DNA of 64,000 nucleotides from Paralithodes platypus (Eukaryota; Arthropoda; Malacostraca; Decapoda; Lithodidae). The notes under the pieces were generated by a model. The model ran no database searches. It had not been told where the DNA came from and saw nothing but the letters and a program-made list of their open reading frames with translations. Location: positions 19,882,687 to 19,946,686 of the forward strand of contig CM064501.1 in assembly GCA_032716605.1 (NCBI GenBank), in the 5' to 3' direction. The first letter of the stretch is position 1, and each line of letters starts with the position of its first letter. A program made the translations under genes and the position numbers. Below are positions 35,021 through 45,097 of the stretch, one piece after another.

Positions 35021-37037
35021 AACCTATTTCTAACCACTAATCCTTCCGCTTACACTGTAAATCTTCTCTCTCCGTTGGGCTTCTCCGATCACAACTATAT
35101 CTCTGTTACCTGTCCTACCTCTCGAGTACGGCCTTCTGACCACCCCAACCGGTGGCGCTTGTGGCATTTTGGCGCTGCCGGCTGGGGGGCTCTTCGGCAG
35201 TACTTTTGATTTCCCATGGAATGACTTTTGCTTCCGTGGCTGGGGACCCTCGGAGAATGCTGAACACATTACCAAGGTAATCCTCTCGGACATGGAGGCA
35301 TACATTCCCTTTTCTTTCTCTCAGTCTAATGCAAACAAATCTTGGTTAACTCACGCTTGTTCTACGGCTGTCTGCAATAAGGAGGAAGCATTCAAATGGT
35401 ACCGTCGCCTTCAAACTCAAGAATCTCGTGCTTTTTTATGTTTCTGCCCAGAATCAAACCAAATCGATTCTTCGACTAGCCAAACACTCTTTCATCAATA
35501 ACAATTCTTCTGTACTTTCAAACTATAGTTCTTCCCAAGCTTTCTGGCATCTAGCTAAACAAAATCTCCAACAATTCTATTTACTCGTCTTTACCTCCCT
35601 TTTTCCACTCTGACGGCACACCGTCATGTCTTCCTCTAACAAAGCAAAACTCTTTGCTCAAACTTTCGCTAAAAACTCCACCTTGGATGACTCCAGTGCT
35701 ATCCCTCCCTTTCCACCCCCTCTCACTTACTTATGCCTAAGATCATAATCTCTTCTAAAGATGTACTTTCTGCCCTCTCTGGGCTTAATACTGAGAAGGC
35801 ATTTGGACCGGAGGGTGTTCCTCCTCTTGTACTCAAAACTGTTCTTCCATGCTGGCTCCCTGCCTAAGCAAACTCTTTCGTCTCTGCTTTTCCAATAACC
35901 TCTTTCTTTCTTGCTGGAAGTTTGCTTGCAATCAACCTGTCAAAAAGAAGGGTGACCGCTCGCAGCCCTGCAACTATCATCCAATTGCTCTAATTTTTTG
36001 CATCGCTAAGTTTTTGAAACTATCCTTAATTCAAATTTTCTGAAGCATTTATCTTCCCATAATCTACTTTCCGATCGTCAGTATGGTTTCCTTTAAGATC
36101 GCTCTACTGGTGATCTCCTTGCTTATCTTACTAACTCTTGGTCATCTTCCTTTTGGGACTTCGGTGAGACTTTTTCTATATGTGCTAGACATATACAGTA
36201 GAAAGCCTTCGATAGAGTCTGGCACAAATCTCTCATTTCTAAACTACCCTCCTTCGGTTTCTATCCCTCTATCTGTGCCTTTTTCTCTAATTTCCTTTCT
36301 GACCGTTCCATAGCTGCAGTTGTGGACGGCCATCGCTCACTTCCTTAACTTATCAACTCTGGTGTTCTTCAGGGTTTTGTCCTGTCTCCATTTCTCTATC
36401 TAATATTCATTAATGATCTCGTCAACTATATCTCTAGTCCCATCCACTCATATGCTGATGACTCTACCCTACACTATTCAATTATTTTTTAACAACAACC
36501 CAGTATACAGTCACTCCAAGAGTCACGTGACGAGGCCATAGAACGCCTATCTATCAATTATTTTTTATTGGGACAGAGAAAATCTTGTTACTTTCAATGC
36601 TTCCAAGACCCAATTTCTCCATTTAACTAACTGTCGCAAACCTCCACAAGACTTTCAATTACTCTTCAACAATACACAGATCAACCTTTCATCTTCTCTC
36701 ATATCCTTGCTGTATCCTTTTCTTCCAACCGTTCTTGAAAATATCATATTACTACTCTTACTAAAACAGCTTCCCAGAAGTTAGGTGTGCTGATCCGTCT
36801 CCGTAGGTTCTTCACCCCCGCACAGATTCTTGCTCTGTATAGGGGCACAGTGCACCCATGTATCGAGTACTGTTCACATATGTGGGGAGGTTCCACCCAT
36901 ACCACACTTGTTGAAAAAGTAGAGTAAAACAAATTTCACCACATTAACTCACTTCCTCTTACTAGTTCCCTACAATCTCTTTCTACACACCGCAATGTTG
37001 CATCTTTATCACTCTTTTATTGTTATTACAACAATCA
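35021..37037 (+). mobile_element. J-family LINE copy J-f, part 2
   Basis: Continues J-f from the endonuclease end (SPLGFSDHN) through the linker (FSFSQSNANKSWLTHA, SFINNNSSV), the reverse transcriptase (LSDRQYGF, then the motif A to C region in broken frames, HSYADDSTLHY at about 36449-36479) and the thumb (YRGTVHPCIEYCSHMWGG). Frameshifts and stops are frequent. Its TTAA hot-spot position near 36092 is unoccupied. It stops at the target duplication AATCA (37033-37037) and resumes at 40347. Confidence 0.9.
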
Positions 37038-37639
37038 TCCGTCGATGTTGGGTACACCACGGGAGTAAGCGCTGTAGTAGAATAAAGGGACCCCTGCCGA
37101 AGGATAAGTCAGAAATAGAGAAATTTGAGTGCGTAGTGTGCAAAGGCGAGCTTGTGTTAAGTGATAATCCTGTGGCTGTGAATTTTGGAAATGAGACATT
37201 GGAGCTGGTGAACAAGTTTTGTTACCTAGTGTGACGTTAACCACTCCGTTAGAACCGCATGGCTTGTCCTACAGTGACTCGCTAGGATCGCCAGGGCAGT
37301 GGATGTGGCTACAGTTGATGTATCATTGTGTGCTTTATATCATATGAAAGCTCGTGTCATGGGCAGTCCAGAAAGGCTCTTTGTTTTCACCCATGTCAAG
37401 GCTTTATATATTTAATTGCAAAGTATATGTTTTATCATTAAGTAGTAATGATAGGATTTGAGAGAGAGAGAGAGAGTAGAACAGAGTGTGGGGAGGCGCG
37501 CAGTGTTTTGCTATACTCGATGACGTCATAGCTGGCTGGCCTCGGGGATTGGTTAGAGGAGTTTTTTACCATGCTTGGTGACGTCATGTTTAGCTAGCTT
37601 CTTTAGCATTGGCTAGAGGACTTGTTACCGCTTTCCCAC

Positions 37640-37700
37640 GCCGTTCGAACTAGTGCTAGTATATATACAGCTCTCTCGCTACTCTCTCCCTCAGATCTGG
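37640..37700 (+). promoter_or_regulatory. Candidate LTR promoter (TATA box)
   Basis: Within the solo LTR, AGTATATATACAGC at about 37662-37675 is followed by a CT-rich stretch (CTCTCTCGCTACTCTCTCCC), as expected for an LTR core promoter and start site. Strand and activity are inference. Confidence 0.4.
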
Positions 37701-37876
37701 TTTCTAGAACGCATCCCTCTTATCCCTTTGATACCTGTCCCCCTCACTGCACCTGAGAACCTTTTCCTCTGCCTATCTCTCTCATTTTCCATACCTTTCA
37801 CCACCTTTTATTAATATTATATCCCCTCTGGTTAACTCTGCATAAACAGCTTTATGCTGGCCAGTTGTATTGTGCA

Positions 37877-38574
37877 TTAACCCGCTGAGCCCCGGCTAGT
37901 TATAATATTTTGTTCACCCCAGTCCCAAGCCATTTTCACTTATTTTTTTTGTTTGCTAAAATGGAAGACAAGGATGAGAAATGAAAAAAAAACAAAAAAA
38001 AATCACCTCTGACATTTTTTTTTGGGGGGGGGGCCGGTGGGGGGTTGGGGGGGGGGGGGGGAGCTTCAAAAAAATTTGTTGAGCCAAAATGGAAGAGAAT
38101 GGTGAGAAATGAACACACAAATAAAAAAAAACTCATTTCGGTCATTTGGGGGGCGGGGGGGGGGGTTTCAATAGTTCGTCTCCCCCGCATGACCACCCGC
38201 CCGGGAGCACTAGGGTAAAAACTGAGTATGGCATTGTACGGCATACATCCTAAGGAGTATCTCACATAAATCTCAAGCCTCTAGCTCCCATACGACCGGA
38301 GTAATGAAGGTTCAAAGTGGCGGTAAACTAGGGGTGTAAACTATCCCCACTAAGCCCACCACCACCAGCCGCGCGGCTGTCTCGGCCCGCTCACACCTAC
38401 TGGCCCGGCTCCCCCACACACTACGGTACCGCCCCCTCCTATTCTCCCGCCATTTCCTACCTTACGAGCCACGTAAGTGTTTTTTATATGTCGGACGCAC
38501 GTGATGCGTCGCTGGGAGTTGGTGATCAAAGACTGCCGACGCAACACGTGCGACGCTGGGTCTCAACGGGTTAA
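37877..38574. mobile_element. TTAA-flanked element M1, complete
   Basis: 698 bp in the solo LTR with TTAA at 37877-37880 and 38571-38574. Ends: TTAACCCGCTGAGCCCCGGC and (right end inwards) TTAACCCGTTGAGACCCAGC, sharing TTAACCCGyTGAGmCCC. Two long G-runs (about 38027-38062 and 38148-38166) could form G-quadruplexes. A proline-rich 109-residue minus-strand frame here only reflects those G-runs. Confidence 0.82.
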
Positions 38575-39836
38575 GGTCTGATATAACCCATGTATGTTAG
38601 TTGTTAAGATAAGTTGATCACGAAGCATTGGTTGGCATTCATATTGTTCAGTACCGCTTCCTATAATTATTAGTGTTCTGCTGGATTAGATAATGCTAGA
38701 CTAGGAGTCTGATACTATAAGGTATTGTTTCCGATGGGTGCTGGCTTTAGTTAAAAGCTGCACGACCTACCTGAGAACTGGAGTTGATTGGGTAAATTCT
38801 AGTCTGTGTGCCTTTGAGAGCAGAGCATGCACGAATGAGGGCTTTTTGCCTATACCATTCTGCACTGTTCTAAGCTCGTTGTTTGTCTTTGAGGTACGCC
38901 AAGAGAACGCTTAATACTTCGGTATTAAGGTTTCTCAAGAGAGCTACCCTTCATTATAACGTAATATTTGACGCACAGACTTGAGATTTGCACTAGGCTA
39001 TGCGGCATGCCATGCGCACCAGTATATTGTATCATTGACTCTAGCTAGACTTTATCAGTCACAGTAGACTTTAAGTATATTAAACCAATTACTCTTTTTA
39101 TGCATACCCGTTTATGATTACACAAGCATTTTGCAGCCTAGTTTGATGTATTGAGACACAAACGACTTAGGCTCTTTTTGTTGATAGGAATACTGCATTG
39201 TCGTGGCGATTATTATTATTGTTGTGGTGTTTAGGATATTCTTGGCTCCGACTGCATTATATCTCCTGCCTTTTTGTGCGCATAGCCTGCACGAGCATTG
39301 TTCCGCTGCCTGCCTTTTTGGGTTCCATTTCCGATTCGAGCATCTTGATAGCATCTAACATTTAAAGAAGATTCCTTGTTGGTGTTGAAGGACTTTAGTG
39401 CACTTTCTTTCATGCAGGAGTGCCTGACATTTATTGATTAAAGTAACGTAAGCTGTAACTTCCCTTACCACCTTACTTTGCATACCATAACCAAGCACCT
39501 TCGGTTATAGGTAGTAATAGGCTGTTTTCACATAACATTAAGCCTAGAGTAGACGCACATTTATTGAGAGTTTAATAACCTATTATTGCATATAGAACTC
39601 TGGAGAGTATTTGTGTTCTTTGTTCACTGGGAATATACATCAGAGGTTGGATCTAGCGCTTTCCGTTGTAGCATTTATGCCATTACTAGTCCAATGAATA
39701 AGAGCCCTGATATATTTAAACCTCAGTCGTAACACTAGGAGATACCATCTCTGCCGGTGGTGGGGCCGAGGCTGCCACTGTTGCTAGAATTTGATGTGGC
39801 TGGGGGAAGTTCAGAGAACTGCTGCCAATCCTGACC

Positions 39837-40286
39837 ATGAAAAGAATGCCTCTCCCCCTGAAGGGAAAGGAGTATGCATCATGTGTTAGAAGTGCAATGA
39901 CGTATGCCTCAGAAACATGGGCCTTTAAAGTAGAGGATGTCAACAGAATGGAACATAATGAGATGAGAATGGTGAGATGGATGTGTGATGCCAGGCTACA
40001 GGATAGAATAACAAATGTTGAGCTGAGGAGACATTTAGGTATAAAGAGTATTAGCGAGGTGATGCGTACAAGTAGACTGGGATGGTATGGACATGTGGAG
40101 AGAATGGATGAACAAAATTGGGTGAAAAAATGCAGGTCTGTGATTGTGGAGGGAGCTGCACAAAGGGGTGGACCGAGGAAGACCTGGGATCGGACTGTAC
40201 GTGCCAATCTCAAATCCAAGAACTTGACAAGTGAAGCAGCCCTTAACAGGGTTGCCTGGAACGCCGCCATTAGGACAAGAGACTGA
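39837..40286 (+). pseudogene. RTE-X C-terminal domain
   Basis: 149 open residues from the thumb and C-terminus: RSAMTYASETWAFKVEDVNR, EMRMVRWMCDARLQDR, LRRHLGIKSISEVMRTSRLG, KTWDRTVRAN and LTSEAALNRVAWNAAIRTRD. This is the domain following the zinc finger in RTE-X. It is only part of a truncated element and cannot work alone. The same domain occurs in fragments at 22890, 49890 and 61380. Confidence 0.85.
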
Positions 40287-40346
40287 AACTGCACGTATGT
40301 GTGGAACACTCAGTTTTAAAGTTTTATGTATGTACTGTATGTATGT

Positions 40347-40665
40347 AATCAGTGTTCTTCAGAACTCTCTCAGTGCATACCTCCTCCCTTGTAGCAAGTG
40401 TGAGGCACCCGCCTTTCAACACAGTCCAAACCTATTCTGTCCAAATCTCCAATTCGTCTACTCAACTAGTGACTTCTGGAACTCTCTCCCTCAATCAATT
40501 TTTTCTTCATCCTCTGACGTAAACTGCTTTAAACTTTGTGTGTCCAGGCATTTTGGCCACAACGTCCCTTGAATTTGGCTCTGTCACTCTATTGACCCTG
40601 GGGGAAACACTCGTTACAGGCAACCTGCCTTTTGTCTCCTTCATACACATAGAACAAAAATACTA
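40347..40665 (+). mobile_element. J-family LINE copy J-f, part 3 (3' end)
   Basis: Last part of J-f: QCSSELSQCI (frame-shifted), ARGT-like region, DFWNSLPQSIFSSSSDV, CFKLCVSRHFGHNVP, then the 3' untranslated block (GACCCTGGGGGAAACACTCG) and a short A-rich end. Joined to part 2 through the shared AATCA word. Confidence 0.9.
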
Positions 40666-41036
40666 TTGCTTTATATGGGAGACATTATAAAAATCCTCTA
40701 TCTTCCTCCACCCTCTGACTCAATTGCCAACCTTGCAACTACTGACAAAATGCACGCCATTCCCGCATAATTTCTGTACAAAAAATTATGCTTATGGTGG
40801 ATTAGGGTATGTATTTACAATATATTGATGTAGGCTACTTTTCAACCCGTTTTGCGAAAGTCCTATTTTTGGCGGGATTGCCTCACCAGGAATAGGTGCA
40901 TTTAAACCACTTGATGCACTTTCCAGGTTAACACAGAGCCCTGGTGGTCTTCAACACTAATTGTAAATTCCTTGCTCAGTATATCTTTCACCCTTACTGC
41001 CGTTCATAAATCATTGTACATCTTCATTATCACACA
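40666..41036. other. Unassigned sequence between two LINEs
   Basis: No coding pattern. The first bases (ATTGCTTTATATGGGAGA) resemble the right-end region of M2 elements (ATTGCTTTATATGGTAGA at 50822), so this may include an M2 remnant. Confidence 0.4.
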
Positions 41037-43700
41037 TAACAGCCACTCCTACCAAACAGATAACCTCATCATCCTTAACGACATCCATCAACATACCCAT
41101 ATTCCTCACCAAGCCCTCTATAACCCATCATCTCCAGACATCACCTTTTGCTCCCCAGAACTCGCCCCCACAACATCCTGGAGGGTGGTCAGAACCTTAG
41201 GCTCTGACCACCTCCCGATCATTATCACCACCAAAACCAGACTCACCCCAGCTAGCCACAAACACACATACACCAATTATAAAAGAGCTAACTGGGAAGC
41301 ATTTACAAATGAGACAGAACAACACTTCACAACTCTAAACAGTACACCCATCACTAACATCAACAATGCTGTACACATACTCAATAAAACTATCCAAAAC
41401 GCTGACAAGAAACACATTCCAAGAGGTAACAGAAAAAGACACAACCCCAACTTCACACCAGAAATTCAAAACCTCATCAGACAACGCGACATACTGAAAC
41501 ACTCCCCAGCACCCCACACACAAGACATCACACAACAAATTCAAGCATCAACACCCAAACTAACAACAAAATACAAGAACAACAAAAACTAAATTGGAAT
41601 AACTTCCTACAAACACTTGATCACAAAACAAACCCCAAAAAACTCTACAAAACACTAAACAGCATCACACTTTCCAACAGCAACACAACACAATCACATG
41701 CTGCAATCACAACAACAGACTCTACTCCTTCATGTAAACAACAAGCAAACACTCTCATCAATCACTTCTCACATGTCAGCCACCTAAAACCTCACAAAGA
41801 CGACCGACGTGTCATCCGACGTAAGAGACAATTCCCCACAGACCCTGACTATACACCCTTCACCAATCACCAGACAAAGCATATCATCAACAATCTCAAG
41901 CACTCACCCGCCTGTGGCCTAGACAACATAAGCAACATACACCTCAGACACCTGGGACCACAAGGCATACAAACACTCACTAACATATCAAACTACAGCT
42001 ATTCACACAACACAATACCAGACATTTGGAAGCATGGTATCATCATCACATTCCCCAAACCCAACAAAGACCCCACGCTACCCTCCTCGCACCGCCCCAT
42101 CACACTCCTTTGCTCCCCCTCCAAAGTCATGGAACGCCTAGTATTACAACTAATTACACCCGACCTACCCCTAGCTCCAACACAACATGGCTTTAGGCCA
42201 CTGCACTCCACAAACACTCTTCTCACAGACCTTACACAAAGAGCTTTTGACGGCATCAACTCAGCTAGACCACCACACAGATCACTATTAGCCACACTCG
42301 TTAGTAAAGCCTTCGATGCCATCCCCCGCCACAACCTAACAAACAAAATCTACAACACAAACATGCACAACAACACAAAAAGGTGGCTGGCTAACTTCCT
42401 AGCAGGCAGATGTGCACACGTATCTTTTGCCGGTCAGTCATCTAAAATCAGAAACTTTCCAAACGGAGTCCCACAGGGATCCGTCCTATCGCCCGCACTC
42501 TTCAATCTGTACATGCACGATATAACTACACCCAATACTCCCCAAATAAACTTAGCCTCCTATGCAGATGACATAACACTCACATGCACACACCATGACC
42601 CAAGAAGAGCAACAGATTTCCTTCAACCCAATCTCAACACACTACATGGCTGGTGCACTACAAACAGACTGAATCTAGCCCCAGCCAAATCCACCGCAAC
42701 CCTGCTCACTAGCTGGACAGGTGAACACGAATACATCCCTCAACTCACCATAAACAACACACCCCTAACACTTACACACACACCCAAAATCCTAGGAGTA
42801 ACATATGATACTCATATGACATTCAAACAGCACACCACAAACATTAAAAAGAAACTGACACCTAGACTTAACGCCCTCAGGTCACTTGCTCACACAAAAT
42901 TTGGACACAACAAAGAAACTACCACCACAGTATATAAACAATACATAAGATCAGTAATGGAATACGCAAGCCCAGCCTGGGCTTCTAACCTAGCTGAAAC
43001 ACATCATAAGACCTTACAGACTATCCAAAACAAAGCCCTGAAGATCATTACAGGCTGCACAGCTACTGCACCCACAGATCATCTACATCAAGAAACCAAA
43101 ATCCTCAAAGTCAAAGACCATCTGGACATGAGAGGCACTCAATTCCTGGCAGCAGCCTCCACGAACCAAGACCACCCACTAAACTACATGGCAACACACC
43201 CACAGACACCAAGAAATATCAAAACAACACCCAGCACACGGTATCACACACAGTTATTGTCCTCTCTCCCTCCCTGCCCACCCCGAACCAACTTCCAGAA
43301 GCACATCCATACTCATATCTCTCGCCAATCCATCCACTCACTCACAGACAACACGCAGCTGCATGCACGACCTCCCGAAATCCATCCTTCCGAATCCTCC
43401 CTCCCTCGCGAGGACAGAGTCCACCTGGCCAGGCTGAGATGCGGACACCATCCAGCTCTCCTGAGCTATCAGAAGAGACTGGATGACTCCGTTGTCGACG
43501 CCTGCCCGGGATGTAACACAGCACCCCATACCATTAAACACATCATAGAAGACTGCATTTCACACAACCACTTACGCCAACAACACAACCTACACTCAAT
43601 GAGAGCTCTGTGGGAAAGCCCGATCGTGGCCATGGCCTTCCTCAGGGACTCGGGGCTGTTCGGCCAGGCAGCTTAGGGAACAACAACAACAACAACAACA
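41037..43700 (+). mobile_element. I/Jockey-group LINE with CAA tail, copy L-a
   Basis: A large sense copy, 5'-truncated inside the endonuclease (LNDIHQHTHIPHQALYNPSS, PDITFCSPELAPTTSW, LGSDHLPIII). One base shift near 41571-41590 separates the endonuclease frame from the reverse transcriptase frame. The 3' end is GGCAGCTTAGGGAACAACAA followed by (CAA)n to about 43700. It is AC-rich on the coding strand, unlike other elements here. L-b (16599) and L-c (51210) are relatives. Confidence 0.9.
41592..43676 (+). pseudogene. L-a reverse transcriptase, long open frame lacking motif-A Asp
   Basis: About 695 codons are open without a stop. In order: ACGLDNISNIHLRHLG (fingers), ITLLCSPSKVMERL, GFRPLHSTNTLL, ATLVSKAFDAIPRH (motif A position), [18 protein letters not shown] (motif B), ASYADDITLTC (motif C), KILGVTYDTHMTF (thumb), then a C-terminal zinc motif CPGCNTAPHTIKHIIEDC. 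In related elements motif A reads DISKAFD. Here the Asp-Ile is replaced by a single Val, an in-frame 3-base loss that removes a catalytic metal ligand, so activity is unlikely despite the open frame. The first in-frame Met is at 42129, but the domain clearly starts upstream. Confidence 0.88.
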
Positions 43701-43704
43701 GCCA

Positions 43705-43800
43705 CTCCTCTACGTCAATTTTCTCATAGCCCACTGCACAACATCCCTGGGCACCCTATCAAAGGTCTTCTCCAAGTTTCTTAAACACAAGCTTAAGTCA
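43705..43800 (-). mobile_element. RTE-X LINE fragment, motif A region
   Basis: Antisense LEKTFDRVPRDVVQWAMRKL, the motif A block of RTE-X (FDRVPR). About 30 codons only, lying next to the L-a tail. Confidence 0.75.
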
Positions 43801-44589
43801 GGATAAAAGGTGGAGGTTCCTATCGCCAGTTTCAACTTGGCAAAAATTAGGTGTTCAGAGCAATTTGCTTCAATTGCTGGCTGAACAATATACACAAGTA
43901 CTATGTAAAACAACCATTTAAGCATAGATGGTATATGTATACTATGCAAATTAATTGACAGAGCTGCCGAGATAGAGTTTTGAATAGTATGAAATATTTT
44001 GTAAGGAACCTTAAAATCGTAGAAGGGCTAATAAAATAAGGGCAAGCACACACTCGATTGTATGGCTATATTATACAAAATTGTGCCCGAAGTGCTTGAG
44101 AAACAAAGTTAATGACTTGAAAACACCTGTTAGTGCTGAAACAGCAGATATTATTGCAGTATTAAATATATATAAATATAGGCACTAGTAAGCTTTTGTA
44201 GAATTTTATATTCAAACATTATTTATGATTTATATATTCTATTTAATAGTATTGTATCAACATTGTTCACCCAAATAACCTACTCTGTCTCTAGTCACAA
44301 TTGTGTGCAGACCTTTAGATGAATCAACTGGACTTCCCTATGTATTTATCCCTTTGTACTCAATTTGCATTCTCGATTATTTGTACTCAATTTGCATTCT
44401 CGATTATTTACGCAGAAGCTACATACAGGAACTTTTGTTTTAACTGAACCTGGGGAAGTTAATAATGAGTTGACGTGCGTTTAATTTCTAATTTCTGCTT
44501 TGGTCGAGTTTATTGCTGTATCATTTTTCAGCGTTTGAGGTTGAGTGAGGGCAAGGTTGTTAGGCCCAGTATATATTTTCTGGATTCAG
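43801..44589. other. AT-rich sequence with one 27-bp tandem duplication
   Basis: No gene seen. TTTGTACTCAATTTGCATTC plus the following CTCGATTA is present twice head to tail at about 44353-44407, with period 27 bp. Confidence 0.55.
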
Positions 44590-44680
44590 AGTGTGAACTT
44601 TGGCAATGAGTCGCTCAAGATGGTGAACAAGTTTTGCTACTTGAGAGATACCATCCCTGCCAGTGGTACTGGTGAAGAGG
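44590..44680 (+). mobile_element. RTE-X LINE fragment beside RTE3
   Basis: Encodes VNFGNESLKMVNKFCYLRDT and IPASGTGEE, the segment after the RTE-X zinc finger. It is joined in frame to RTE3 at 44681, which makes a chimeric 108-codon frame (44545-44871). Confidence 0.8.
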
Positions 44681-45097
44681 AATGTAAGAGTTATAGGGGA
44701 ATTAGCTTGCTTAGCATACTTGGAAAGGTATATCCAAGAGTAGTAACAGAGAGACTGCAGAAGGTAACAGATGATAAAGTAAGTGAAGAACAGGGAGGTT
44801 TCAGAAAGGGCAGGGGCTGCATTGACCAGATAGCCTCAATGCGATTGTTGGTAGAGAAGTATTTGGCCTAGAACAGAAAACTCTATGCAGCATTAATGGA
44901 TTTGGAAAAATTCTACCAAAAAGTAGATTGGGAGAGCCTGTGGGATGTGTTAACAGTATATGGTGTGGGAGGGAAGTTGCCAATGGCAGTCAAATCTGTT
45001 TTATAGGAATGCAATGGCAAATGTGAAGGTAGGTGATAATTTAAGTGAGTTTTGGGGTCAATGTAGGAATTAGACAGGGATGTGTCATGTCACCTTG
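44681..45097 (+). mobile_element. RTE-clade LINE RTE3, part 1
   Basis: 5'-truncated relative of RTE1, starting at ECKSYRGISLLS and going through GFRKGRGCIDQIASMRLLVE and LMDLEKFYQKVDWE to the VGIRQGCVMS region. A TAG (44869-44871) and a frameshift near 44999 disable it. At 45097 it is split by the J-g insertion. Confidence 0.9.

Larger units (their letters stand above)
37230..39734. mobile_element. Solo LTR (about 1.8 kb) with a nested TTAA element
   Basis: Starts TGTGACGTTAACC and ends TCAGTCGTAACA, the TG...CA form of an LTR. It is flanked by a 4-bp target duplication CTAG (37226-37229 and 39735-39738). The interrupted RTE-X frame joins perfectly across it (FCYL then GDTIS). No gag or pol sequence lies between the ends, so it is a solo LTR left after LTR-LTR recombination, unusually long once the 698-bp nested element is subtracted. 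The 4-bp duplication fits Ty3/Gypsy-type integration. Confidence 0.78.
37038..40346 (+). mobile_element. RTE-X LINE, 5'-truncated, holding a solo LTR
   Basis: Inserted in J-f with target duplication AATCA (37033-37037 and 40347-40351). It begins in the zinc-finger segment between reverse transcriptase and C-terminus (CWVHHGSKRCSRIKGPL, FECVVCKGELVL, then VNKFCYL). It is split by a 2.5-kb LTR insertion and then continues GDTISAGGGAEAATVARI, KGKEYASCVRSAMTYASETW and GWYGHVERMDEQNWVKK. The 3' end is the repeat-like TATGTACTGTATGTATGTA. Confidence 0.9.

Noticed and set aside
37936..38265. A proline-rich protein on the minus strand
   Set aside because: The prolines come from G-runs in element M1; low-complexity artefact.
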